DNA of 64,000 bases from Brucella intermedia LMG 3301 (GTDB lineage: Bacteria > Pseudomonadota > Alphaproteobacteria > Rhizobiales > Rhizobiaceae): assembly GCF_000182645.1 (NCBI RefSeq), contig NZ_ACQA01000002.1:1054001-1118000 (forward strand), in the 5' to 3' direction. Positions within the stretch are counted from its first letter, which is position 1. Every line of letters begins with the position of its first letter. The position numbers were made by a program, and so were the translations under genes. The notes below the pieces were generated by a model, which was given only the letters and a program-made list of their open reading frames with translations, ran no database searches and was not told the origin of the DNA. Below, in pieces: positions 32,750 to 40,184 of the stretch.

Positions 32750-32774
32750 CAGCTGATTAAGAGTCAGCTGCTCT
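32750..32774 (-). other. tRNA-Lys(CUU)-like anticodon-arm fragment
   Basis: Leftward AGAGCAGCTGACTCTTAATC followed by AGCTG contains a perfect 7-bp stem CAGCTGA/TCAGCTG enclosing CTCTTAA, exactly the anticodon loop of tRNA-Lys with anticodon CUU, preceded by AGAGC as in the 3' side of a D arm. No acceptor or T arm can be found around it. It lies 5 bases beyond the CCA of the phage tRNA and just ahead of the HNH gene. Confidence 0.55.
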
Positions 32775-32779
32775 TTAAT

Positions 32780-32855
32780 TGGTTGCGGGCATCGGGATCG
32801 AACCGATCATATCCGGCTTATGAGACCGGCGAGCACACCAGCGCTCTTGCCCGCT
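32780..32855 (-). tRNA. Phage tRNA with CAU anticodon (Met or Ile2)
   Basis: 76 bases on the minus strand: acceptor GCGGGC/GCCCGC, D arm GAGC/GCTC, anticodon arm CCGGT-CTCATAA-GCCGG (anticodon CAT), T arm ATCGG-TTCGATC-CCGAT and encoded CCA. Pair 1-72 is an A-A mismatch, reminiscent of initiator tRNAs, but the anticodon stem lacks the three G-C pairs of tRNA-fMet. It could be elongator Met or lysidine-modified Ile. Confidence 0.8.
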
Positions 32856-32920
32856 GAAATTGAATGGAACAATTAATCGATGACGCCCGTTCTCTCCTCG
32901 TAATCGAAAAGGAGAATGAA

Positions 32921-33220
32921 ATGGCACAGACCACCGAAGGCATGGTTTCCGAACAAATCGACGCACTGCGCAAGGAAATCAGCAGCCTATCGTCCCGATT
33001 GTCAGATCATCTCGGGAATCTATCCGGCGCAACCGACGACGCCCTTGCGTCCACGAAGGACGCGGTGAATGTGCTCGCCGAAGGGGCACGTGAACATGGC
33101 CAGCGTGCTGTGCAATACGCACGACAAAATCCCGGAACCGCATCGGCGTGGGCATCCGTCGGTCTGGTGGCCTTGGTTGCATGCATGCTCATGAAGGGCC
33201 GCGGCAGTCGTTACCGGTAG
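32921..33220 (+). CDS. DUF883/ElaB-like membrane-anchored protein
   Basis: 99 residues from ATG 32921 (AAAGGAGAATGAA before). A long amphipathic helix (EQIDALRKEISSLSSRLSDH, then TKDAVNVLAEGAREHGQ) and a C-terminal membrane anchor (SVGLVALVACMLMKG) match the ElaB/YqjD group, inner-membrane proteins linked to stationary phase ribosomes. Rightward cargo gene. Confidence 0.72.
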   Translation: MAQTTEGMVSEQIDALRKEISSLSSRLSDHLGNLSGATDDALASTKDAVNVLAEGAREHGQRAVQYARQNPGTASAWASVGLVALVACMLMKGRGSRYR

Positions 33221-33249
33221 ATTCCGTTGAGCCAGCCAGTTGAAACAGA

Positions 33250-33639
33250 CTATCGCGGACCTGGCCGCCAGTCGGTATCAATCCTTCCTTCCTCAGCTTT
33301 ATGAAAATACTGGGAGCAGACCAACCAACCTTTAATTGGTCTCAACAACAGAACACATGCAATCACGATTATCGGCAGGGTCGTGATTGCATGAACCCAG
33401 ATCGGTGGATCAAAAACTGATTGCAACCAGATACCGAATAGCAGCGCAGGCACCGCGGCGATCGACATCGAAAAGAATGCGGGGCCGTCAGCGGGATCGG
33501 CGAACGAATAGTCCAGACCGCAAACCTCACACTGCTTGGCTAGTGCTAGATAGCCTTTGAACAGGTGTCCTTGTTGGCACCTCGGGCATAGCCCTCGGAC
33601 ACCGGTACGAAACGGACTCTTCGTTGCGGAATACGTCAT
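33250..33639 (-). CDS. DUF983 membrane protein
   Basis: 129 residues. GLCPRCQQGHLFKGYLALAK, CEVCGLDYSFADPADGPAFF and two membrane segments (IAAVPALLFGIWLQSVF and HAITTLPIIVIACVLLL) are the DUF983 pattern with a zinc-ribbon-like CxxC pair. Host-type gene, probably cargo; function unknown. Confidence 0.8.
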   Translation of the reverse strand: MTYSATKSPFRTGVRGLCPRCQQGHLFKGYLALAKQCEVCGLDYSFADPADGPAFFSMSIAAVPALLFGIWLQSVFDPPIWVHAITTLPIIVIACVLLLRPIKGWLVCSQYFHKAEEGRIDTDWRPGPR

Positions 33640-34098
33640 GTCTGGCTCCTCAAACTATCAATTAGGAGAGCCCAACAATCAATCAAGCCAATCGTGCCGG
33701 CGGGGAGCCTACCGCAATAGGCTCAACCCGCCGAACCAGCAGCCGGAGGAGAAACGACGCTGGATGAATGCAGCAAACGAACGACCCTGCAGTGGCCTTT
33801 TCAGCATCCGGGTGCCCATGGTTATCCCGACCACGATGTGACGGTCACCGTTCCTGCGCATAATACAGGCGGGTCGCGTTCATCCGTATGATGATGCTGC
33901 GTTTGCTGTTGAAATGGCAAGGAACGGCCACGAACGAACCGCAACCTTCTCAGCTATGCTGCCTTGCCGATAGTTACGCCCGGCTCACATCGTGGCCGAG
34001 CGTCTGTCGCTGGCATCAGCCTGTGCGCACAGAACTTGGAATAATGTGGAAGATTGCCTTCCCACTATTACCAAGCTTTGGGACATTCAGCGCATGCG
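33640..34098. other. Gap without a convincing gene; possible degraded rightward frame
   Basis: One plus-strand phase is open from 33842 (RSPFLRIIQAGRVHPYDDAA ... TFSAMLPCR), is stopped by TAG near 33971, then stays open (AERLSLASACAHRTWNNVED ... WDIQRMRQAAMSFRRK) into the 3' end of the leftward gene. This may be a gene remnant with an internal stop. I see no other feature here. Confidence 0.35.
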
Positions 34099-34887
34099 TC
34101 AGGCCGCTATGTCTTTCCGCCGTAAATCTCCCAAGATGTCTCGTAATGTGATAAGTGCTGTATGGACAAGAGCTCGTCCCGCCCCTTGCGCGCCGCTTCG
34201 GTTAGATACACCTACGGTTGCCCCAACTTCTGCTAGCGTCTTCCCATCGATGCAAGCTAACTCAAAGGGCTCGCAAAGGTAACCCAATGCAGATTGCAAT
34301 CGGGGCAACTTCTGCTTCGCATCAATCATCTCATTCACAGATACATCGCCTCGCCACGGCTTAGGAATGCTTGTATACCCGCTTTCTGACTTATCGGATG
34401 AAAGCTGTGTCTCTGCGTCGGTGATTGATTTTCGCTGCGCCGGGATGTCAACACTTGCGGCGGTGGATTGACGAACATGTTTGTACGCAATGCTGCCGTT
34501 TGACTTCACATGGATATGGCGATCCAGTGCCATGCCATCTCCTAGGGAAACTGCCGACCCTCCTAGAAGAGCGTTACTCTTAGCTGCAGTGTGTATGCGT
34601 CGGTACATCATCGCATATTTCAAAAGCTCGGTATTACCCTCTTTGACCAGCGCCACGGCCAAGGGCCATGCGATATTATCGTTTGCAGCGCGACCATCCC
34701 AATCGTTCCCGATTGACTGGCGCCGTTCGATGCGACGGCGCATCTTGGCAATTGCCTTCACTTCTCGGGCGCGCTCGAGACGCAGTCGCTCTCTCGTGGC
34801 TTCTCGCTGCTCTGGGCTGCGCTCGGGCAATGTCCATCCATGGATTGCACTAGTTGCGATAGTCGGCTTGGAATTGAGATGTGACAT
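34099..34887 (-). CDS. Phage protein with HTH-like C-terminus, possible late regulator
   Basis: 262 residues; CACGAGGAG precedes the ATG. N-terminal charged helix (RERLRLERAREVKAIAKMRR), an AANDN motif near 70, and a C-terminal helix-turn-helix-like part (LACIDGKTLAEVGATVGVSN) similar to sigma-4-type DNA-binding units. It lies between the nuclease VRR-NUC gene and the late operon, a position fitting a late-gene activator, which is inference. Confidence 0.55.
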   Translation of the reverse strand: MSHLNSKPTIATSAIHGWTLPERSPEQREATRERLRLERAREVKAIAKMRRRIERRQSIGNDWDGRAANDNIAWPLAVALVKEGNTELLKYAMMYRRIHTAAKSNALLGGSAVSLGDGMALDRHIHVKSNGSIAYKHVRQSTAASVDIPAQRKSITDAETQLSSDKSESGYTSIPKPWRGDVSVNEMIDAKQKLPRLQSALGYLCEPFELACIDGKTLAEVGATVGVSNRSGAQGAGRALVHTALITLRDILGDLRRKDIAA

Positions 34888-34916
34888 AATTACTCCTCGT
34901 GTTTTGGTTTGGTTGG

Positions 34917-35429
34917 TTAGGCGGCCTTGGTGGTGTGCGTCTCTGCCAGCCACTCCAGAACCGCCGTAACGGCCTGCTCAGCGGCTTCTGTCGTTGTGGT
35001 GGCCCGAATGACCAGAACCGTGTAGCCCAGCCGCTGTAGGGCAGCGTGGCGGTCTTTCTGGGCCGGCGACAGTCTTCCCTGCCCGACCTTGTTCTCGATC
35101 ATCAGCAGACGCCCGTATTCGCCATAGATGCGAAGGTCAGGTTCGCCGCTGGCCATTCCTGTTGCGATTGCCTGGGCCTGGGCTCTTGGCCCACGCTTGC
35201 TGGCGTTCATGTCACCCGCCAGCAGGAACTGGCGTTGGTACTGTGGCAGGCGGCGCAGGCTGGCTACTTGTGCCGCCTGTAATTCCCATTCGAGCGGCAA
35301 GGCGGGCTTGGTAGTAACGCGGCCATTGCGGGTGGTAATCTTGACACGGGCGCCGTTGATGCGGACGGTTTGCGTTTTGGTGGCGGTCGTGGTCGTAGAT
35401 GAAGGCGCGCGCGTGCGGTTGCGTGCCAT
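34917..35429 (-). CDS. VRR-NUC domain nuclease
   Basis: 170 residues. After a Thr/Arg-rich N-terminus, GEPDLRIYGEYGRLLMIENK and GQGRLSPAQKDRHAAL, then RLGYTVLVIRA, form the VRR-NUC variant of the PD-(D/E)XK fold (catalytic D, E and K). Such phage enzymes process branched or recombination DNA. CACGAGGAG (35443-35435) and a small hairpin with loop CTACCAA (35471-35457) precede it. Confidence 0.8.
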   Translation of the reverse strand: MARNRTRAPSSTTTTATKTQTVRINGARVKITTRNGRVTTKPALPLEWELQAAQVASLRRLPQYQRQFLLAGDMNASKRGPRAQAQAIATGMASGEPDLRIYGEYGRLLMIENKVGQGRLSPAQKDRHAALQRLGYTVLVIRATTTTEAAEQAVTAVLEWLAETHTTKAA

Positions 35430-35477
35430 GTGAGCTCCTCGTGTTTATTGCGGTATGCCGTTGGTAGCGGCGTGAAT

Positions 35478-35530
35478 CGGATGGTAGTCCGATATAAAGA
35501 TGGAATGAGTCTCGAACGAATGTGTCAAGC
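35478..35530 (-). promoter_or_regulatory. Upstream block shared with 2010-2064
   Basis: Second copy of the block described at 2010. Leftward TTGACA at 35528-35523, then CATTCGTTCGAGACTCA and a TTCCAT hexamer, followed by CTTTATATC. The TGGAATG-TCTCGA-AATGTG string also recurs at 2373-2396. Confidence 0.45.
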
Positions 35531-35564
35531 AGAAACTGGTAGAGACGATGCGAGTGTGCAGCGC

Positions 35565-35587
35565 CTCAATAAATGTGGTGTTAATGG
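35565..35587. repeat. 23-bp direct repeat, copy 2
   Basis: Matches 2381-2403 at 22 of 23 positions. Confidence 0.6.
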
Positions 35588-35659
35588 CCGACGCAGCGTG
35601 GCGAAAATTTTGCGCCCGACCTCAAATCAGGTTGTATTCTGGAATTGGCAAAAATCAGG

Positions 35660-35812
35660 AAAAGTGCGCACTTCTCAAAACTCGAGAACTGCGCGCCGCG
35701 CGCTTTGTGCGTAAGTTTCTATATAAGAACACTTACGCACCAAAAGCAGCGTGCATTTGCGAACTTCTTTTAGGTCTTTTCGAGAAGTGCGCACAAAGAA
35801 GTGCGCAGTATC
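35660..35812. repeat. Cluster of GTGCGCA repeats and an inverted repeat
   Basis: AAGTGCGCA occurs at about 35662 (as palindrome AAGTGCGCACTT), 35784 and 35799. Between them GTGCGTAAGT and ACTTACGCAC (35707-35716 and 35731-35740) form a perfect 10-bp inverted repeat around an AT-rich centre (TTCTATATAAGAAC). The gene-free interval 35430-35950 holds nothing else. Operator cluster or origin-like iterons are possible. Confidence 0.5.
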
Positions 35813-35950
35813 AGAAGTTGTATTTTGATTATGACATCGGGTTGTATTGGGCGGCTGGGCAAGGTACTTTTGGCAGCAGCGGTACTTGCCTGAATCTGAG
35901 ATTCCCGGCTATATCCCCCGCTTTCAAATAGCAGAGCGTTAAGTGGCACT

Positions 35951-36334
35951 GTGACTCGTATTAATTGCGTAGACCCGTCAGAATTAACCGGCCCCCATCT
36001 TATAGCTGAGTATAGGGAATTGCCGCGTGTTTTCGCTTTAGTACGCTCAGCGATAGAGCGAGGAGAAGCACCCACCGATGCCCGCAACCCATCCGTTTAT
36101 ACCTTGGGTAAGGGGCACGTTCGCTTTTTCTATCCCCGGCTTGGCTACCTCGCCAAAAGACAGGCAGCGATTATCGACGAAATGCTCGCGCGTGGATATT
36201 CCCCGCAGTTTACCAACATCGATCAACTGCTAGACGGCTTCCCCGATGTATGGTGCAATGATTGGGAGCCGACCGAAGATGCCGTAGCTATTAATCGCGC
36301 CAGAATCTCCGAGCGCCTGGCGAAGCGCCCCTGA
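35951..36334 (+). CDS. denV: Pyrimidine-dimer DNA glycosylase (DenV/endonuclease V type)
   Basis: 127 residues from GTG. MTRINCVDPSELTGPHLIAE, EYRELPRVFALVR, then YTLGKGHVRFFYPRLGYLAK match T4 endonuclease V and its bacterial relatives. The residue after the start is Thr (the catalytic N-terminal amine in the T4 enzyme) and Glu in AEYRELPR corresponds to Glu23. This fixes the GTG start. It would repair UV damage in phage or host DNA. Confidence 0.85.
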   Translation: MTRINCVDPSELTGPHLIAEYRELPRVFALVRSAIERGEAPTDARNPSVYTLGKGHVRFFYPRLGYLAKRQAAIIDEMLARGYSPQFTNIDQLLDGFPDVWCNDWEPTEDAVAINRARISERLAKRP

Positions 36335-36413
36335 CCGTCGAGCCGAACCGCGTATCGTTCTCTCCAATTTTTAGTGATAGAGGTTAGCTGATCCGAACCT
36401 GATGGAGGAAACA

Positions 36414-36641
36414 ATGGCTAAAATCGGTCGTACCGGCTTCAACAAAATTCTAGGTGCGGGCTATACCGTGCTCAACCATGATCCTCTGGTCGGAATTCTC
36501 ACTCTCAAAACAGATACAGGTGCAATCGAATTGGCAATGATCAAACCTGTAGCCGAAGCATTAATGGGTGAACTAATCGACTTTCTGCAGGAAGGCAAAG
36601 GCGAAGACGCCCCAAGCTTCGCGGTCGAGCGGAGTCAGTGA
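36414..36641 (+). CDS. Small conserved protein of unknown function
   Basis: 75 residues from ATG 36414 with GGAGG 5 bases before. MAKIGRTGFNKILGAGYTVL, then DPLVGILTLKTDTGAIELAM and SFAVERSQ. Short alpha/beta protein without signal. A leftward frame (36573-36818) overlaps its end and is treated under rejected items. Confidence 0.6.
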   Translation: MAKIGRTGFNKILGAGYTVLNHDPLVGILTLKTDTGAIELAMIKPVAEALMGELIDFLQEGKGEDAPSFAVERSQ

Positions 36642-36839
36642 AAACCACCGATCGATGGCGGGGGGCACGTCTAACGCGGCGATAGCATGCTGTAAGTAAC
36701 TTCCGGCACTAATATCAGCTTTCTCTAATAAGTAATGCGCTCCTCTTCTAATTAACCATCGCGGGCAATTCCAGATGCATGGTTTATAATTTACGAGTAT
36801 TTCTTCCATTATTATCACATTAAAGTAACGGAGAGCATA

Positions 36840-37244
36840 ATGCTTAAATATATCGCCATAGCGTTAACAGCTATGTTCTTCTCGGGCTCTGCTTCAGCAT
36901 CCTCTGAGTGCGATAACGCGCAAGATCAGGCAACAATGAACAAGTGTGCCGGTCAGGGCTTTCAAAAAGCGGACAAGAAACTGAATTCGCTTTACCAACA
37001 GCTTGAAAGGCGTCTTGCTGGCAACGACGCTAAGAAGCTTCTGACCATATCACAACGGGCTTGGATTAAATTCCGAGATGCAGAATGTGAATTTTCATCC
37101 TCAGGAACAGAGGGCGGCACGGTGCAACCGATGGTATACGCTATGTGCCGGGAAAGATTAACAGCCGACAGAAGCAAGCAACTTTCCGAACACCTGAAAT
37201 GCGAAGAAGGCGATCTGTCCTGCCCTCAACTTTCAAGTGACTAA
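36840..37244 (+). CDS. Secreted LprI/DUF1311-like protein
   Basis: 134 residues with a signal peptide (IAIALTAMFFSGSASA) and the DUF1311 pattern: CDNAQDQATMNKCAGQ, LNSLYQQLERRLAGNDAKKL, SQRAWIKFRDAECEF, then a Cys near MCRERL. Family members inhibit lysozyme in mycobacteria (known); here the role is unproven but would fit envelope protection of the lysogen. Two terminators follow. Confidence 0.8.
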   Translation: MLKYIAIALTAMFFSGSASASSECDNAQDQATMNKCAGQGFQKADKKLNSLYQQLERRLAGNDAKKLLTISQRAWIKFRDAECEFSSSGTEGGTVQPMVYAMCRERLTADRSKQLSEHLKCEEGDLSCPQLSSD

Positions 37245-37287
37245 GAGAGCGCTCGAATATCGCCTTCGATCTTACCCCACGAAAAAA

Positions 37288-37307
37288 AGCGGAGCTTAAG
37301 CTCCGCT
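37288..37307. terminator. Bidirectional terminator
   Basis: Perfect palindrome AGCGGAGCTTAAGCTCCGCT, with seven As on the left (T-run for leftward transcripts) and a short T-containing right flank. Confidence 0.75.
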
Positions 37308-37321
37308 ATCTTCATTCCCAA

Positions 37322-37350
37322 CCCCGCTCGATGGCGGGGCTTTCCTTTTC
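37322..37350 (+). terminator. Rho-independent terminator
   Basis: CCCCGC-TCGATGG-GCGGGG type stem followed by CTTTCCTTTTCT. Confidence 0.7.
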
Positions 37351-37365
37351 TCTGCAAGGCCAGTC

Positions 37366-37926
37366 TTATTCGTCCAACAGACTGTCGATCTGAGAGAATT
37401 CTTTCTCTGAAATCGTGCGGTTGAATGCCGTTTCCAACTGGTCTTTTGCCTCGACCAGAGCCCGCTCCCGTTCAATCGGATCGCTGATCGCCAAGGCGCT
37501 ATCTCTTGCCTGCTCATAGGATGCGATCTTACCAACGGCTGAATTCGGAGCTGCGTTTGCTCGCGCAGTCGCCGATGCATGCGCTGCGTTCAAAGGACCA
37601 AGCGTATTCTTGTCCTTTGTTGCACTTGCCTTGGTAACGCTCGACTTCGTGACTGAACCCGATTTATGACTGATCGACTTGTTGGTAGATGATCGATGCG
37701 AGTCTGCCTTGCCGGAGTGGCTGGAATTTCCACCCTTACTTCCTCCATGTCCGCCGCCGTGACCACCACCGTGACCGCCACCGTTGCCTCCGCCATTACC
37801 GCCGCCTTCTCCTTTGGCGTAAGCAGCATCGGTATGAGTGCCGCCAGTCAGTGCCGGCAAAAAGGTAAGTGAAACGGCCAAGCCAGCGGTGAGGCCAAAG
37901 GCGCCGATTTTCCGTCCAATTGACAT
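37366..37926 (-). CDS. Secreted Gly/His/Ser-rich protein
   Basis: 186 residues from ATG 37926 (GGAGACGAACA before). Signal-like N-terminus (IGAFGLTAGLAVSLTFLPAL), a low-complexity Gly/His repeat (GGGHGGGHGGGHGG), a Ser/Lys-rich linker, and a helical C-terminus (IERERALVEAKDQLETAFNR). I recall similar proteins in Brucellaceae but no function. Probably cargo. Confidence 0.65.
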   Translation of the reverse strand: MSIGRKIGAFGLTAGLAVSLTFLPALTGGTHTDAAYAKGEGGGNGGGNGGGHGGGHGGGHGGSKGGNSSHSGKADSHRSSTNKSISHKSGSVTKSSVTKASATKDKNTLGPLNAAHASATARANAAPNSAVGKIASYEQARDSALAISDPIERERALVEAKDQLETAFNRTISEKEFSQIDSLLDE

Positions 37927-38118
37927 TGTTCGTCTCCGGTTGAATTCCGATGCAACATTTGCTGATTGCCATACGGCGAAAAGTTGGCGAGCCACTTCAC
38001 TTATGGTTAGCAATGTGTGAACTCTCGTGATACGCCGCGCAAATTTTATTGGGACCAACAAAACGGGCTATCGAACACCGTGCTTGGGCTTCCGTCTTCT
38101 TCCCAATAAGGGCCATTT

Positions 38119-38325
38119 ATGATTGCTGCCTATGTGTCATCTGCTGTTGTTGGTGCAGGCGTATATCTCCTGTTGAGGCGCAGATCTTGTAAAGCGCGTA
38201 TCACTATCTCGGCCATCGTATTCCTAGTCCTGTGCGCAATTTTCAGCGTTTGGTTTGTTAATACAGGGGGAACTTACTGGATCATGGGCACGAACGGCAT
38301 CACACCGGATTGGTCGCGGCAATAA
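38119..38325 (+). CDS. Small two-span membrane protein
   Basis: 68 residues: MIAAYVSSAVVGAGVYLLLR, then ITISAIVFLVLCAIFSVWFV. The arginine-rich loop (RRRSCKAR) would face the cytoplasm. Ribosome site is poor. No family recognised. Confidence 0.5.
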   Translation: MIAAYVSSAVVGAGVYLLLRRRSCKARITISAIVFLVLCAIFSVWFVNTGGTYWIMGTNGITPDWSRQ

Positions 38326-38461
38326 GAAAGCGGCCCGAGAAACCGCTATTAGCTTGTCCAATAACTCGAGCTGTATGGTATTGACGCCATAAGGTTGCTT
38401 GTTTGGAACTGAAACCGGCTAACTCCGTTTACTGAAGCCATTGACCCAGAGTGATAGAAAC

Positions 38462-38944
38462 ATGGATCAGCTTCAGATCGCGCTCGAAGAGGCGCTAAAG
38501 TCCGATAATTTCAACGTCTGGCCACATATTATAGCGCTTGCCGCCGCGTACATCCTGGCGTTGCCGATAGGGTGGCACCGAGAACGTGAAGAACGGAGCG
38601 CTGGCCTTCGGACCTTTCCGCTGGTCGCAGTTGCCAGTTGCGGCTTCATCCAAGCGACAGAGGGAATTACTTCCGAAAGCCCCGAAGCACTCGCGCGCAT
38701 TGTTGAAGGCGTGATCACCGGCATGGGGTTTATCGGTGGTGGTGCAATCCTTCGTTTAAGTTCATCGGTCAAAGGTACGGCAACAGCGGCCAGTCTGTGG
38801 TCGACAGGAGCTATCGGCATCGCTTGCGCTGTAAACGCCTTCGACGTTGCTATTATCATAATGGTGTTTGCGCTGCTCACCCTGATATTTTTCTCAAACG
38901 GAAAGTCGGACACCCAGGACATCAGCGCTCACGGTACTCAATAA
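38462..38944 (+). CDS. MgtC/SapB-family membrane protein
   Basis: 160 residues from ATG 38462. ALPIGWHREREERSAGLRTF and GVITGMGFIGGGAILRLSSS, then KGTATAASLWSTGAIGIACA, are the diagnostic MgtC/SapB motifs. MgtC helps intracellular pathogens survive in magnesium-poor phagosomes (known in Salmonella and Brucella). A prophage copy could add fitness to the lysogen; that is inference. A terminator follows. Confidence 0.85.
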   Translation: MDQLQIALEEALKSDNFNVWPHIIALAAAYILALPIGWHREREERSAGLRTFPLVAVASCGFIQATEGITSESPEALARIVEGVITGMGFIGGGAILRLSSSVKGTATAASLWSTGAIGIACAVNAFDVAIIIMVFALLTLIFFSNGKSDTQDISAHGTQ

Positions 38945-38948
38945 AAAA

Positions 38949-38970
38949 AGCGGAGCCGAAGCCCCGCTTT
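38949..38970. terminator. Terminator between mgtC-like and kinase genes
   Basis: AGCGGAGC-CGAA-GCCCCGCT stem with As on the left and TTT on the right; it can serve both converging genes. Confidence 0.7.
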
Positions 38971-38993
38971 CACGATTTAATATCCGGCCGATA

Positions 38994-40079
38994 TCAAGTT
39001 GAGTCAAACAAACGCCCCTCTCCCTGGAGCTGCAGCAGCGGTGCGGTAAACTCTGCGCTGAACCCTTCTGGTTTATATTCGGACCTAACTTCCCCCGAAC
39101 CAAGAAGCCCCATTCTTATGAGTTTGGAGCCAAAACCTGTCTTTGTCGGCGGGGCTACCGGCGGTCCTCCGATTTCGATCCAATTCATTGAGAAAACCGG
39201 CTCAACCTGCCTTTTGGATATAGCAACGTTCAGTTGCACTTGCCCCGTAGGGTTAGAAAGCGCACCGTACTTAATCGCGTTTGTTGTCAATTCGTGGACC
39301 AATAGCGAAATGGTCGATGCGCCCTTCGGGCCTACCGATACATCTGGCCCTGCCATGTGAACGCGATCGTCTACTGCAAGCGCAGTTGTTACTCCAGATA
39401 CGATCTGACGCAACGAACCTTCCGAGCTTTTGCCGAGCCTTAGTACATCATGCGCGTTCCCCAACGCAGAAAGCCGCTTTATGAATGTATTAATGACCTC
39501 TTCATCGGCATTGTTATTGAATGTCTGGCTCGCAATAGCGGACACCACGCTGAAGGTATTCTTGATGCGGTGAGCGAGTTCGGTATTCAGAATCCGGGCG
39601 TGCTTTTCGGCTTCCACTTTTTGCGTGGTCTCAATGACCGTGTCGATCATCCCGCCGACCCGACCCTGTTCATCAAAGATCGGGCTGTAGCAGAATGTGA
39701 AATAGCATTGTTCATCATATCCGTGTCGATCGATCACGAGCGGAAAGTCTTCGATAAATGTCGCCTCGCCAGCGTAAGCTTTCTTGACCATGGGCAACAA
39801 CTCATCCCACGCCTCCGACCAGATATCGCGAAACGAAGCCCCCATGCAATTCTCTTTTTCCCCGAGAATTGGTCGGAAAGCGTCGTTATAAATCGTCGTA
39901 AACTCCGGCCCCCAAATGATTGCTTTGGGGAAATGCGAAGCCAACATCATCTGTACTGCAGTGACCAAGGGCGCTGGCCAACTCGCTGGCACCCCTATGG
40001 GGTTCCGGCTCCAATCCAACAGCCGAATTTCATCAGCCGACTGACCACGCGCATGCAGGAAGGGCACCGCACTGTCCAT
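38994..40079 (-). CDS. HWE-type sensor histidine kinase with PAS domain
   Basis: 361 residues from ATG 40079. A PAS-like N-terminal part (IIWGPEFTTIYNDAFRPILG, DEQCYFTFCYSPIFDEQG) precedes the phosphoacceptor helix LNTELAHRIKNTFSVVSAIA and the ATPase part with LLVHELTTNAIKYGALS and GFGSKLIRMGL. The HRIKN and HELxTNAxKYGA motifs place it in the HWE/HisKA_2 group common in Rhizobiales. No response regulator is adjacent, so it would act on host partners. Unusual cargo for a phage. Confidence 0.82.
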   Translation of the reverse strand: MDSAVPFLHARGQSADEIRLLDWSRNPIGVPASWPAPLVTAVQMMLASHFPKAIIWGPEFTTIYNDAFRPILGEKENCMGASFRDIWSEAWDELLPMVKKAYAGEATFIEDFPLVIDRHGYDEQCYFTFCYSPIFDEQGRVGGMIDTVIETTQKVEAEKHARILNTELAHRIKNTFSVVSAIASQTFNNNADEEVINTFIKRLSALGNAHDVLRLGKSSEGSLRQIVSGVTTALAVDDRVHMAGPDVSVGPKGASTISLLVHELTTNAIKYGALSNPTGQVQLNVAISKRQVEPVFSMNWIEIGGPPVAPPTKTGFGSKLIRMGLLGSGEVRSEYKPEGFSAEFTAPLLQLQGEGRLFDST

Positions 40080-40184
40080 AGTGTATTCCAATTTGATCGA
40101 GGAAGATTCGTAGGCGGCACCGCCTAATCTTATGAGATAGGGCACGCAAATGCGAGCGGCAAAGTTATACTGGCATCAGTTGAA

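Noticed and set aside
33888..34151. 87-codon rightward frame
   Set aside because: Cys/Leu-rich without structure and in a different phase from the more protein-like remnant in the same interval.
36573..36818. Leftward 81-codon frame overlapping the end of 36414-36641
   Set aside because: It reads protein-like but has no ribosome site and shares 69 bases antisense with a better supported rightward gene.
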